From positions 124,001 to 188,000 of the forward strand of contig CACBIY010000001.1 in the NCBI GenBank assembly GCA_902539445.1: a DNA stretch of 64,000 bases, read 5' to 3'. The translations under genes were made by a program, and so were the position numbers. Origin of the DNA: an uncultured Pelagibacteraceae bacterium (GTDB lineage Bacteria; Pseudomonadota; Alphaproteobacteria; Pelagibacterales; Pelagibacteraceae). The notes under the pieces were generated by a model, which saw nothing but the letters and a program-made list of their open reading frames with translations, did not search any database and was not told where the DNA came from. Shown piece by piece: positions 55,785 through 64,000 of the stretch (positions are counted from its first letter, which is position 1; the number at the start of each line of letters is the position of its first letter).

Positions 55785-56888
55785 TTATAAAACGTAAGGT
55801 TCCGGTCTTGCTTTTGCACCTAGTACTCTCTCTACTGCCATATTTGAAATATCAATCGATTGATAAGAGCCTGTTGTAATTAGTTCTGTTAAAGCTCTTC
55901 CGATTCCTGGTGCTTGCATTAATCCTCTTCCAGTAAAACCAGTTGCTAAGTATACGTTTTCAAATTTAGGATGTTTTCCTACAACTGCATTATTATCTAA
56001 TCGATTACAATCATAATAACCTGCCCAACCACCCGTTAACTTTAATTCTTCAAATGCAGGAATTCTTTTAGCTAAAGCAGGCCAAACCAATTCTTCAAAA
56101 TCGTCCCAAGCTGGTTCGAGATCTGTGGCATCAAAAACTGATTTTGGTGAACCAGCTAAATATTCTTTACCTTCAGGCCTCCAATAAACTCCTGTTGTTA
56201 AATCTCCAGTTAATGGCATTTCAGGAATATGTTTTGGACACTTAACTCTAAAGACTGTGTGTTTTTGAGGCTCAACTGGAATATCTTCCAATAATTCTTT
56301 TGTCCAACATCCAGCGGCAGATACTATAGTTTTAGCATTTATTTCCGATAAAGATTTAACTTCACCTTTAACAAATTCTGCACCTTGCTCAATCGCTTTA
56401 CTTTTTAAAGCTGTGTGAAAAAGGAAAGGATCAATCCATCCTTCACTTTTATTGTCAGTAAATGTAGCCGTTTCTATTCCTTCTTTGTTTATATAAGGAA
56501 AAAACTTATCTAACTCGGAACCTTTGATGTTCTTTGTTCCAGCATCACATGCTTTATGATTTTCAAGAGCCCTATATTGTTCATCTGCATGTTCTGGGCC
56601 AAACATTAATAAATATCCATTTGGTACCATGCTTGCAGTAGGATTAGGATTTTTTTCAGTTTTGAGCAACTCTGGTATTTGAAAAATAAATTCTCTTGCA
56701 AATTTACCCAATAAAATATTTTCCGTTTGAAAAAATTGTCTTCTAAAACCGCCAAGAGATAACGGAAAGGAAGCTGATTTATAAGTTGGGTCTCTCTCAA
56801 TTACTTTAACTTTTCTTCCCTCTTTAGATAGGAAATAGGCAGTTGCTGCACCAATTATTCCCCCACCAACTATTACAACATCATCCAT
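55785..56888 (-). CDS. FAD-dependent oxidoreductase, DAO family
   Basis: The 367-residue flavoprotein has the FAD dinucleotide fold VVIVGGGIIGAATAYFLS, a KVIERDP strand end, an internal IVSAAGCWTKEL segment and the C-terminal YLATGFTGRGLMQAPGIGR that closes the FAD site. Members oxidise glycine, sarcosine, dimethylglycine or D-amino acids. No covalent-FAD histidine motif or fused folate domain is visible, so it is not dimethylglycine dehydrogenase of the fused type. Substrate is open; SAR11 use of methylated amines makes an N-methyl glycine substrate plausible. Confidence 0.85.
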   Translation of the reverse strand: MDDVVIVGGGIIGAATAYFLSKEGRKVKVIERDPTYKSASFPLSLGGFRRQFFQTENILLGKFAREFIFQIPELLKTEKNPNPTASMVPNGYLLMFGPEHADEQYRALENHKACDAGTKNIKGSELDKFFPYINKEGIETATFTDNKSEGWIDPFLFHTALKSKAIEQGAEFVKGEVKSLSEINAKTIVSAAGCWTKELLEDIPVEPQKHTVFRVKCPKHIPEMPLTGDLTTGVYWRPEGKEYLAGSPKSVFDATDLEPAWDDFEELVWPALAKRIPAFEELKLTGGWAGYYDCNRLDNNAVVGKHPKFENVYLATGFTGRGLMQAPGIGRALTELITTGSYQSIDISNMAVERVLGAKARPEPYVL

Positions 56889-57371
56889 TTAATTTAGCAC
56901 CATTAAGTTATAGTTAAGAAATAAAGCATAGAAACACCAAAGTAAATATGGAATCATTAAGTAATAACTTACAAAATTGACACGTTTAAATCTAATAATC
57001 AAAATTATTATCAAAGTTATCAAAATCACAAGAACAACTAATGCAAAAAATATTTGATGTAGTCCAAAAAAAACAATACTCCAAGTTGCATTAAAAACTA
57101 TATGAATAAAATAAATGTAAATTGTATTTACATCTCTTTTTTTACTATGCCAAAAAAACCAAATAGCTAATGTCATCATTATGTAAAGTGTTGTCCAAAC
57201 AGGTGCAAATATCCAATCTGGTGGATTATAATTCGATTTCACAAGACTAGAATACCAGGGCTCTTTGAAGCTAATTGAGACTAAACCTCCAGTAAATGAT
57301 GCAGAAAAAGTGACAATTAAAAAAAGAATTAATGAATAAAATTTATTTTTTAGCATATTAGTATTATACAT
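56889..57371 (-). CDS. tspO: TspO/MBR-family tryptophan-rich membrane protein
   Basis: The 160-residue protein has five membrane helices and the family pattern of tryptophans: KEPWYSSL, NPPDWIFAPVWTTLYIMM, NATWSIVFFGLHQ and the C-terminal LLWCFYALFLNYNL. TspO binds porphyrins and cholesterol-like molecules; in Rhodobacter it tunes photosynthesis genes in response to oxygen. It directly abuts the DAO gene and is divergent from the SDR gene with nine bases between starts. An internal ATG at 57356 is an alternative start. Confidence 0.92.
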   Translation of the reverse strand: MYNTNMLKNKFYSLILFLIVTFSASFTGGLVSISFKEPWYSSLVKSNYNPPDWIFAPVWTTLYIMMTLAIWFFWHSKKRDVNTIYIYFIHIVFNATWSIVFFGLHQIFFALVVLVILITLIIILIIRFKRVNFVSYYLMIPYLLWCFYALFLNYNLMVLN

Positions 57372-57380
57372 CTTTATAAT

Positions 57381-58142
57381 ATGAATAAAAAAACTATTTG
57401 GATCACAGGTGGTAGCACAGGAATTGGTAAAGCTTTAGCAATAAAATTTGCCAAAGAAGGTTGGAATGTTGCAATATCTGCAAGACGTGAAAATTTACTA
57501 AAAGAAACATGTGGAGAGCATGAAAATATTAGTTCTTTTCCATTAGACGTAACCGATAAGAATAAATGTAAAGAAATTTTTCAGAATATAGTAGATACTT
57601 TTCAGAGTGTGGATATTTGTTTTTTTTCAACTGGTACATGGGATCCCAAGAAAGAAAAAGATATTGATGTTGAGCAAATTGAAAATGTATTTAAAGTAAA
57701 TTTTTTTGGAACATTAAATAGTATTAAAGCTGTAGAGAAATATTTTAAAGATAGAAAAAGTGGGACAATAACTATAGTCTCCTCAATCGCTGGTTACCGA
57801 GGATTACCTAATTCAACTGGATATGGGCCATCGAAATCAGCTTTAAATAATTTAGCTGAAAGCTTATATTTCGATTTTGGTAGATCAAATGTTCGGGTGT
57901 GTCTTGTCTCACCAGGTTTTATTAAAACACCAATGACTGACAAAAATGATTTTAAAATGCCTTTCTTAAAAACTTCTGAATATGCTGCAGAAAAAATTTA
58001 TGATGGTTTAATAAACAAAAATTCTTTTGAAATTCATTTTCCAAAATCTTTAACAACTATATTGAAAGTATTAAGTTTCTTACCAAACAAAATTTATTTT
58101 GGATTAATTGGAAAACTTACAAAATATCAAAAAAAAAATTAA
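57381..58142 (+). CDS. Short-chain dehydrogenase/reductase
   Basis: The 253-residue SDR has the cofactor loop WITGGSTGIGKALA, a serine in VSSIAGYRG and the catalytic YGPSKSA (Tyr, Lys). The substrate is unknown. In other Proteobacteria an SDR of this type accompanies the cfa/DUF1365/DUF3833 genes that follow here on the opposite strand. The stop overlaps the DUF3833 stop by four bases. Confidence 0.87.
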   Translation: MNKKTIWITGGSTGIGKALAIKFAKEGWNVAISARRENLLKETCGEHENISSFPLDVTDKNKCKEIFQNIVDTFQSVDICFFSTGTWDPKKEKDIDVEQIENVFKVNFFGTLNSIKAVEKYFKDRKSGTITIVSSIAGYRGLPNSTGYGPSKSALNNLAESLYFDFGRSNVRVCLVSPGFIKTPMTDKNDFKMPFLKTSEYAAEKIYDGLINKNSFEIHFPKSLTTILKVLSFLPNKIYFGLIGKLTKYQKKN

Positions 58143-58687
58143 TCTTTTACAAAAACAACAGTTAATTCAGCGACTTTGAAACCAAACTTAGTCATTGTAG
58201 CCCTGTTAATTGCTACACGTTCATCTTGTTTAAAAATCCAATCATCAAAAGTAATTTTCATTTCTTTACCTTTGACTGGGACTAACAAAACATATTCAAA
58301 TTTAAAAGCTGGACCATACGAATATCCTTTAGCTTTACCAACAACATCTCCTGCCGTACCCTCATAATTATTTTCATCAATTTTAGTGATCTGCCATTGT
58401 CTGGTTTGAATTTCCCCATCATCCCAGTTAAATTTTTCGTCGAGTATCAGTTGTTTACCATCCCATTTTCCGTTTAAATCTGCAGAAAATTGTCTTGTGA
58501 CTTTTCCAGATCTATTTTGAAGCACACCCCAAGCTTTTACATTGCCGGACAAATAATTTTCAATAATCAATCTAGGTTCTTTATTTTTAAAATCTTCTGG
58601 TTTCATAGCACTATTTTTTGAGCAGTTTGTAATTAAGAAAAGAAAAATTATCAATAAAATTGATTTGCTATTTCTAAGTTTAATCAT
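58139..58687 (-). CDS. DUF3833-family lipoprotein
   Basis: The 182-residue protein has a lipoprotein signal peptide with a lipobox-like LITNC (Cys about residue 22). The mature part shows the DUF3833 pattern: KAWGVLQNRSGKVTRQFSA, LNGKWDGKQL, DDGEIQTRQWQI. The family is found beside cyclopropane-fatty-acid-synthase-like genes, as here, and may act at the envelope on lipids. It lies 16 bases after cfa on the same strand. Confidence 0.85.
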   Translation of the reverse strand: MIKLRNSKSILLIIFLFLITNCSKNSAMKPEDFKNKEPRLIIENYLSGNVKAWGVLQNRSGKVTRQFSADLNGKWDGKQLILDEKFNWDDGEIQTRQWQITKIDENNYEGTAGDVVGKAKGYSYGPAFKFEYVLLVPVKGKEMKITFDDWIFKQDERVAINRATMTKFGFKVAELTVVFVKD

Positions 58688-58703
58688 TCGTTTCCTTTAA
58701 AGA

Positions 58704-59882
58704 TCATTTATTTTGAAGTGAAAATTGAATTAAATCTATATTTTTTGATTTAAAACCTGCCTCACAATAAGAAAGGTAAAATTCCCACATTCTTTTGAAA
58801 GTTAAATCAAATCCTTGTTTCTTTATTAAATCCCACTTCTTATTAAATTCATTTCTCCATATTGCTAATGTATCAGAATAATGATCTGCATAGGAGTCAT
58901 ATGACTTGATAGCTAGACCATTTTCCGAAACATATTTATTAATAATATTCTTACTTGGTAAAAAACCTCCAGGAAAAATATATTTTTGGATAAAGTCTGT
59001 CTTGTTTTTATATCGGTCAAACATATTATCATCTATTGTAATAGCCTGAATAGCAGCTCTTCCATCATCTGATAGATTATCTTTAATAGTTTTAAAATAA
59101 CTCTCTAGGTAATTTTGTCCAACAGCCTCTATCATTTCTATTGAAGCTATTGAATTATATTTATTTTTTAAATCTCTATAATCTTTAATTTCAATATTTA
59201 CTTTTTCGTTTAAGCCACATTGGTGAATTCTTTTTTTTGCATATTCAAATTGTTTTTTCGATATAGTAATACAATCTAATTTAACATCATATTTTTTTCC
59301 TAAATATTCAGCAAAACCACCCCAACCACATCCGATCTCTAAAATTTTGTCACCGTTATTTGGTTTTATTAAATCGATTAATTTTTGATATTTATTATTT
59401 TGTGCATTAGACAAATCTTTATTTCTCTCATCAAATATTGCACTTGAATATGTTAAGGTTTTATCAAGCCATAGTGCAAAAAACTCATTGCCTAAATCGT
59501 AATGTTTTGAAATATTATCTTTACTTCGACCTCTGGTGTTTTTAATAAATATATTTTTTACGTAATTGACCATTGGAAAGTCTAATAGACCTGAAAATTT
59601 ATAAATTGTTTTAATATTTCTTGCAGTGATTTCTATCAAATTTGAAAGATTATCAGTTTCAAATTCATCCCTCATATAAGATTCTGCAAAACCAACACTT
59701 CCGCCTTTTATTAAGTTAAAAGTAAAATTTGGTTTTTTTATCTTTAAAACTGACTTTAAAGGACTATTAGGGTTTCCAAATTTTAATAATTCACCATCAT
59801 ATTTTGTGATCTCTAAATACCCATGCTCAATATCTCTTAAAATTTTAAAGACGATTTGATCTGAAAAGTTATATAAGCCCAT
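58704..59882 (-). CDS. cfa: Cyclopropane-fatty-acid-synthase-family SAM methyltransferase
   Basis: The 392-residue protein has the family N-terminal lipid-binding region, then SKHYDLGNEFFALWLDKTLTYSSA, the SAM site ILEIGCGWGGFAEYLGKK, and IASIEMIEAVGQNYL. It methylates double bonds of membrane phospholipids. Together with DUF1365, the FAD protein and DUF3833 it resembles the cfaA-type operon of Rhodobacter, where the product is linked to furan-type fatty acids, not simple cyclopropanes. Its ATG overlaps the DUF1365 stop by one base. Confidence 0.9.
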   Translation of the reverse strand: MGLYNFSDQIVFKILRDIEHGYLEITKYDGELLKFGNPNSPLKSVLKIKKPNFTFNLIKGGSVGFAESYMRDEFETDNLSNLIEITARNIKTIYKFSGLLDFPMVNYVKNIFIKNTRGRSKDNISKHYDLGNEFFALWLDKTLTYSSAIFDERNKDLSNAQNNKYQKLIDLIKPNNGDKILEIGCGWGGFAEYLGKKYDVKLDCITISKKQFEYAKKRIHQCGLNEKVNIEIKDYRDLKNKYNSIASIEMIEAVGQNYLESYFKTIKDNLSDDGRAAIQAITIDDNMFDRYKNKTDFIQKYIFPGGFLPSKNIINKYVSENGLAIKSYDSYADHYSDTLAIWRNEFNKKWDLIKKQGFDLTFKRMWEFYLSYCEAGFKSKNIDLIQFSLQNK

Positions 59883-60640
59883 TAATTCTCAAAAGTAATA
59901 TTATTTTTAATTTTAAGTTTTTTTTTTACAAATTTTATTCCTTTCAGCCATAATTTAAAGGCTTCAAAATGTATCGCCGATATAATTTTAAATGTCATTA
60001 AAGGATGTTTTATGTATGATTTAAGTAGTTCTATGGTTGTAAAATCTACCCTTTTTCCTTCTTGTGATGCAAATAAGATTTTTTCATTTTGCTGATATTG
60101 ATCAATTATGACTGAAATCTTTTCAGAGGGTTTTAAGATTCTAAAAAAATAATTACAATTCATTTCAATAAACGGAGACACATGAAATTTTTTGAAACAG
60201 TTGTGTTGTAACATGTTATTTTTCTCTACTCTAAAAATATAAGTATGTTGTTCTCCAAAAGTATTTTTTACCTCATATAATATTGAAATTAAATTTTCAT
60301 TATGATCATAAACAAAGAAAACACTAAGAGGATTAAACACATAACCAAAAATTCTTGGATAGCACAAAAGCTTTATTCTTATATCTTTTGAAAAGATATT
60401 ATTTTCCTCTAAATTTTTTTTCACCCATTCAGTCAAAGATGAGCCATCTCTTTGACCATGATCTTTGTCAAAAAAACTAATTAGATTAAACCGATTATAT
60501 GAGAAAAAACTTATATTTTTATTCAGATTATTTAGATCAGATAAATCAATTAATAATGAAAATACACTGTACTTAAAATAATGTTTTTTTGGTTTAAATC
60601 TTTTGTGTATTACCGTTCCATTATAGATTGAGCTAGTCAT
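59882..60640 (-). CDS. DUF1365 protein
   Basis: The protein of about 252 residues shows the DUF1365 pattern: IYNGTVIHKRFKPKKHYF at the N-terminus, CYPRIFGYVFNPLSVFFVY in the middle, and VSPFIEMNCNYFFRI. It is nearly always found next to FAD-dependent amine-oxidase-like and cfa genes. Its biochemical role is unknown, though in Rhodobacter such a gene is needed for the singlet-oxygen response and for lipid modification. The ATG at 60640 is preferred to the TTG just before it. It overlaps the FAD gene by eight bases. Confidence 0.9.
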   Translation of the reverse strand: MTSSIYNGTVIHKRFKPKKHYFKYSVFSLLIDLSDLNNLNKNISFFSYNRFNLISFFDKDHGQRDGSSLTEWVKKNLEENNIFSKDIRIKLLCYPRIFGYVFNPLSVFFVYDHNENLISILYEVKNTFGEQHTYIFRVEKNNMLQHNCFKKFHVSPFIEMNCNYFFRILKPSEKISVIIDQYQQNEKILFASQEGKRVDFTTIELLKSYIKHPLMTFKIISAIHFEAFKLWLKGIKFVKKKLKIKNNITFEN

Positions 60641-61871
60641 CAAGGTTTTTTAGCATTTCAATTGATGATTTTATTCCATCTTCATGAAAACCGTAACCAA
60701 AATAACTACCACAAAAAAGAATATTTCTTTTATTTTGCAAATTTTTAAGCTTACTTTGATAATCTAAAGCAGATTGATCAAAATACGGGTGAGTGAATTT
60801 AACTTTTTTCAAAATTTTTGTTTCATCAATATCGAGGTATGGATTTAGTGTAAGAAATATATTTTTCTCACATTCTAAATTTTGAAGTAAATTTAACCAA
60901 TAAGTGATTGAATTTTTTTCAATTTCATTTTTCTTCATAGAAGAGTTCCAAGCACACCAGGCATTCTTGTTTTTTGGCATAACTGTCTCATCTGTGTGTA
61001 TGTAAGCCAAATTTTCTTTATAACTGAAATTTGACAAAACTTCTTTCTCTTGATCAGTTGGATTTTCAATCATTGATAATGCTTCGTCCGCATGTGTTGC
61101 AATAATTACTTTGTCGTAATCAAAAAATTCATTTTTTCCACCATAATACAAATCAATACCATTTGATTTACTAATGATTTTATTGACTTTATAATTCTTA
61201 AAATATTCTCCACTAATTTTTGATAGAATAGTTTTTACATATGACCTACTTCTATTTGAGACTGTGTACCATTGTGGTCTATTTTTAAGTTTAAATAATC
61301 CATGATTTTGAAAAAATTTTAAAAAGAATTTTAAGGGCATCTTATTCGCAGCATACGGTGGCATCGACCAGATTGCTGACACCATAGGTATTAAATGATA
61401 ATTGATAAATTCTTTTGAAAGATTATTTTTAATTAAATAATCACCCAATGTGATTTTCTCATTTATATTATCTAGCTTGTCGGATTTTTTATAAAATTTT
61501 ATGATATCAAAAAACATTTTTAAAAATTTGATATTAAATAAATTCATCTTGTTGGAAAAAATTCCATTTAATCCTTTTCCACAGTATTCGAAGTTTGAAT
61601 CCTCTACTGATACAGAAAAAGACATGTTGCTTTTTTCAATTTCAATTTTATTTTCATTAAAAAAATTAATTAAATTTGGATAAGTTTTAAAGTTAAATAC
61701 AATGAAGCCTATATCTACTGGTATTTTTTTGGTTCCAACTATTAGGTCAATTGTGTGTGAATGACCACCAAAGTGATCTTCTTTTTCAAATAGATCTACG
61801 TGATTTTTTTTTGAAAGATAATAAGCAGCACTTAATCCTGAAATGCCTGAACCAACTACAGCAATTTTCAT
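60633..61871 (-). CDS. FAD/NAD(P)-binding amine-oxidase-like protein of the cfa cluster
   Basis: The protein of about 412 residues has the FAD loop AVVGSGISGLSAAYYLS and FEKEDHFGGHSHTID, followed by DIGFIVFNFKTYPNL and a late VIIATHADEAL segment. It belongs to the flavin amine-oxidase/desaturase-like group that travels with DUF1365 and cfa, and could desaturate or oxidise the modified acyl chain. ATG at 61871 is preferred over TTG at 61874. It starts six bases after the gcvP stop, so it may be in the gcvP transcript. Confidence 0.87.
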   Translation of the reverse strand: MKIAVVGSGISGLSAAYYLSKKNHVDLFEKEDHFGGHSHTIDLIVGTKKIPVDIGFIVFNFKTYPNLINFFNENKIEIEKSNMSFSVSVEDSNFEYCGKGLNGIFSNKMNLFNIKFLKMFFDIIKFYKKSDKLDNINEKITLGDYLIKNNLSKEFINYHLIPMVSAIWSMPPYAANKMPLKFFLKFFQNHGLFKLKNRPQWYTVSNRSRSYVKTILSKISGEYFKNYKVNKIISKSNGIDLYYGGKNEFFDYDKVIIATHADEALSMIENPTDQEKEVLSNFSYKENLAYIHTDETVMPKNKNAWCAWNSSMKKNEIEKNSITYWLNLLQNLECEKNIFLTLNPYLDIDETKILKKVKFTHPYFDQSALDYQSKLKNLQNKRNILFCGSYFGYGFHEDGIKSSIEMLKNLDD

Positions 61872-61877
61872 CAATAA

Positions 61878-64000
61878 TTATGCTGCATCTTCTTTAAATT
61901 CATCCATGCTAGGACATGTGCAGAAAATATTTTTATCACCATAAACATTGTCTACTCTTGCAACTGGTGGCCAAAATTTATTTACTTTTAAAAATTTAGC
62001 TGGATAAGCGGCCTCTTCTCTAGAATACTTGTGCGTCCAATTATCTGAAGCTAACTCAGTATCAGTATGAGGAGCGTTTTTAATTGGATTATCAACTTTA
62101 TCAAATTTACCAGTTTTAATTAGATCAATTTCTTGTTTAATCTTAATTAAGGTGTCACAAAACCTATCTAGCTCTGACAAGGTCTCACTTTCTGTAGGTT
62201 CAATCATCATTGTTCCAGCCACAGGCCAAGACATTGTTGGTGCATGAAAACCAAAATCAATTAATCTTTTTGCGATATCTTCCTCAGTGACACCCGTTTC
62301 TGATTTGATTGACCTAATATCAATTATACATTCGTGAGCAACATTACCGTTTGAACCTTTGTATAAGATTGGATAATGATCTTTCAGTCTTTCAGCAATA
62401 TAATTTGCATTTAGTATCGCAACTTTAGAAGCTAGTTTTAATCCCTCTGATCCCATCATTTTTATATACATCCAAGAAATTGACAAAATACTTGAGCTTC
62501 CCCATGGAGCAGCAGACACAGCTCCAATTCCCGTTGCTGGACCACAATCTTTCACAACAGGATGATTAGGCAAATAAACTTGTAGATGTTTTTTACATGC
62601 AATTGGTCCCATACCCGGTCCACCTCCACCATGAGGGATACAAAATGTTTTATGTAAATTTATATGACAAACATCCGGACCAAAATTTCCAGGTTTAGCG
62701 ATACCAACTAATGCATTCAAGTTTGCCCCGTCCATATAAACTTGCCCACCATGTTTATGAATTAGTTCACATATATCCATAATTTTTTCTTCAAATACTC
62801 CATGAGTAGACGGATATGTGACCATCAAGGCTCCTAAATTTTCTGAATGAAGCTCTGCTTTTTTCTTTAAATCATCAAAATCAACATTACCTTCTTTATC
62901 ACAATTAACTACAACCACTTTCATTCCAACCATTTGTGCACTAGCAGGATTGGTTCCGTGTGCAGAGCTTGGTATTAAACATATGTTTCTATTTTTTTCA
63001 CCTCTATCTAAATGATATTTTCTAATTACCATTAGTCCTGCATATTCGCCTTGGGCGCCTGCATTTGGTTGAAGTGAAACTCCCGAAAAACCAGTAATTG
63101 ATCTTAACCAGTTTTTTAAATCGGTGAATAATGTTCTATATCCCTCCATCTGCTCAATAGGTACAAATGGATGGGGCTCAGCTAATTCTCTCCAGGAGAT
63201 AGGTATCATTTCTGCAGTGGCATTTAATTTCATAGTGCAAGAGCCTAATGCTATCATGGTTCTGTTAAGAGCTATATCCTTATCCTCTAACTTTTTAAGG
63301 TATCTGAGCATTTCTGTCTCAGAACGATATGAGTTAAAAACAGGATGTTCTAAATATTTAGAAGTTCTCAGTAAACTTTTTGGTAAATTGGGTAAACTTA
63401 CTGTTGGATCTTCTTTTTTTATGGATTCCGCTGCATTAAAAATTTTTAATAGTTGATTTACTCTATATACATTTTTCTTCTCATCAAAAGAAACGGCAAG
63501 CATCTCAGAGTTTACTTTTCGAATATTAACTTTTTGATTTAAAGCATTTTCATAAATTTGATCAGTCTTTTCTTTGGTAATAATAGTGACAGTATCAAAA
63601 AAGTAATCAGAATATATTTCATATCCAGATTGTTTTATCTTATCAGCAAAATTTTTTGCTAATTGAGAAACTCTCTCAGAAATTTTCTTAATTCCTTCTG
63701 GACCATGATAAATGGCATAGGCTGCTGATACTATAGCTAATAATGCTTGAGCGGTACAAATATTACTTGTAGCTTTGTCTCTTCTGATGTGCTGCTCTCT
63801 AGTCTGTAGTGACAATCTATAAGCCTTGTTTCCATGCCTATCTACTGAAACGCCAACTATTCTACCTGGCATAGATCTTTTGTATTCATCTTTTGTAGCA
63901 AAAAATGCTGCATGTGGTCCTCCATAACCCATTGGAATACCAAATCTTTGTGAGCTACCAACTGCAATATCAGCTCCAAGTTCCCTCGGTGTTTTAAGCT
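61878..64000 (-). CDS. gcvP: Glycine dehydrogenase (decarboxylating) GcvP, N-terminus outside window
   Basis: The P protein of the glycine cleavage system decarboxylates glycine with PLP and passes the aminomethyl group to GcvH. About 707 C-terminal residues are present; the frame is open to base 64000 and the N-terminal quarter is missing. It is the single-chain form: both the N-half segment ([19 protein letters not shown]) and the C-half with the PLP lysine in [19 protein letters not shown] occur in one frame. It would feed methylene-THF and ammonia. The upstream gcvT/gcvH and any glycine riboswitch lie outside the window. Confidence 0.96.
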   Translation of the reverse strand, partial: LKTPRELGADIAVGSSQRFGIPMGYGGPHAAFFATKDEYKRSMPGRIVGVSVDRHGNKAYRLSLQTREQHIRRDKATSNICTAQALLAIVSAAYAIYHGPEGIKKISERVSQLAKNFADKIKQSGYEIYSDYFFDTVTIITKEKTDQIYENALNQKVNIRKVNSEMLAVSFDEKKNVYRVNQLLKIFNAAESIKKEDPTVSLPNLPKSLLRTSKYLEHPVFNSYRSETEMLRYLKKLEDKDIALNRTMIALGSCTMKLNATAEMIPISWRELAEPHPFVPIEQMEGYRTLFTDLKNWLRSITGFSGVSLQPNAGAQGEYAGLMVIRKYHLDRGEKNRNICLIPSSAHGTNPASAQMVGMKVVVVNCDKEGNVDFDDLKKKAELHSENLGALMVTYPSTHGVFEEKIMDICELIHKHGGQVYMDGANLNALVGIAKPGNFGPDVCHINLHKTFCIPHGGGGPGMGPIACKKHLQVYLPNHPVVKDCGPATGIGAVSAAPWGSSSILSISWMYIKMMGSEGLKLASKVAILNANYIAERLKDHYPILYKGSNGNVAHECIIDIRSIKSETGVTEEDIAKRLIDFGFHAPTMSWPVAGTMMIEPTESETLSELDRFCDTLIKIKQEIDLIKTGKFDKVDNPIKNAPHTDTELASDNWTHKYSREEAAYPAKFLKVNKFWPPVARVDNVYGDKNIFCTCPSMDEFKEDAA

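Noticed and set aside
1-64000. Mobile elements, CRISPR arrays, prophage or toxin-antitoxin modules
   Set aside because: No transposase, integrase, regularly spaced repeats, phage structural genes or typical toxin-antitoxin pairs were seen on either strand.
1-64000. tRNA or rRNA genes in the intergenic gaps
   Set aside because: Gaps are mostly under 150 bases and AT-rich. No cloverleaf with a T-loop GTTCRA pattern was found.

Overview
The window reads as a piece of chromosome from a streamlined, very AT-rich marine alphaproteobacterium, most likely SAR11 (Pelagibacterales, 'Candidatus Pelagibacter'-like). The reasons are the strongly A/T-biased codons, near-total coding density, overlapping or abutting genes at almost every junction, and alphaproteobacterial markers: an NDUFA12-type complex I subunit, DUF2155, an HdaA-like DnaA paralogue, and lptF/lptG/lptD/surA/pdxA/rsmA in one operon. 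The taxonomic call is inference from gene content and style. No 16S gene or other decisive marker is present.

Layout: (1) 1-6025: end of tyrS, then on the minus strand mrcA, prfB (with a programmed +1 frameshift) and an AsmA/YhdP-like envelope protein. (2) 6127-12768: an RNase E/G without a visible Zn-link, thiS-thiG, aroQ-accB-accC, DUF2155, NDUFA12, and a stand-alone protein resembling the C-terminal region of B12-dependent ribonucleotide reductase. (3) 12769-19732: aspS, HdaA-like, DUF2066, purM-purN, ndk, pepA. (4) 19793-30740: lptF-lptG-lptD-surA-pdxA-rsmA on plus; fabD-fabG-acpP-gmk on minus; rpsF-rpsR-rplI on plus. (5) 30808-42264: dnaB, an RND/MMPL transporter, cvpA-purF, a PhnZ-like HD protein, gshA-gshB, an EamA permease, an MFS permease, cmk. 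(6) 42439-51339: a charged coiled-coil protein, an amidinotransferase beside an EamA permease, a NifU/IscU-like scaffold, an HPP membrane protein, and a complete LIV-type ABC importer. (7) 51740-64000: NAD-formate dehydrogenase, periplasmic MsrA, SelO, a 2OG-Fe(II) oxygenase, a DAO-family oxidase, TspO, an SDR, then DUF3833-cfa-DUF1365-FAD oxidoreductase downstream of gcvP.

The genes describe an oligotroph: high-affinity uptake of organic nitrogen (LIV importer), C1 oxidation (formate dehydrogenase, glycine cleavage), glutathione and methionine-sulfoxide repair, and a small but complete outer-membrane LPS export and assembly set. The last block resembles the lipid-modification genes tied to singlet-oxygen stress in Rhodobacter.

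No tRNA, rRNA, CRISPR array, prophage, insertion sequence or clear riboswitch was found. The only stretch longer than 300 bases without a gene is 51340-51739. The most interesting signals are not a new defence-type system but unusual versions of housekeeping genes and compaction tricks: a ThiS Gly-Gly tail whose codons double as the thiG ribosome binding site, five convergent gene pairs that share exactly four bases of stop codon, a candidate 27-residue membrane peptide overlapping livM, GC-rich hairpins in an AT-rich background, a TSCPD-like protein without its cysteines, and an amidinotransferase/permease pair.
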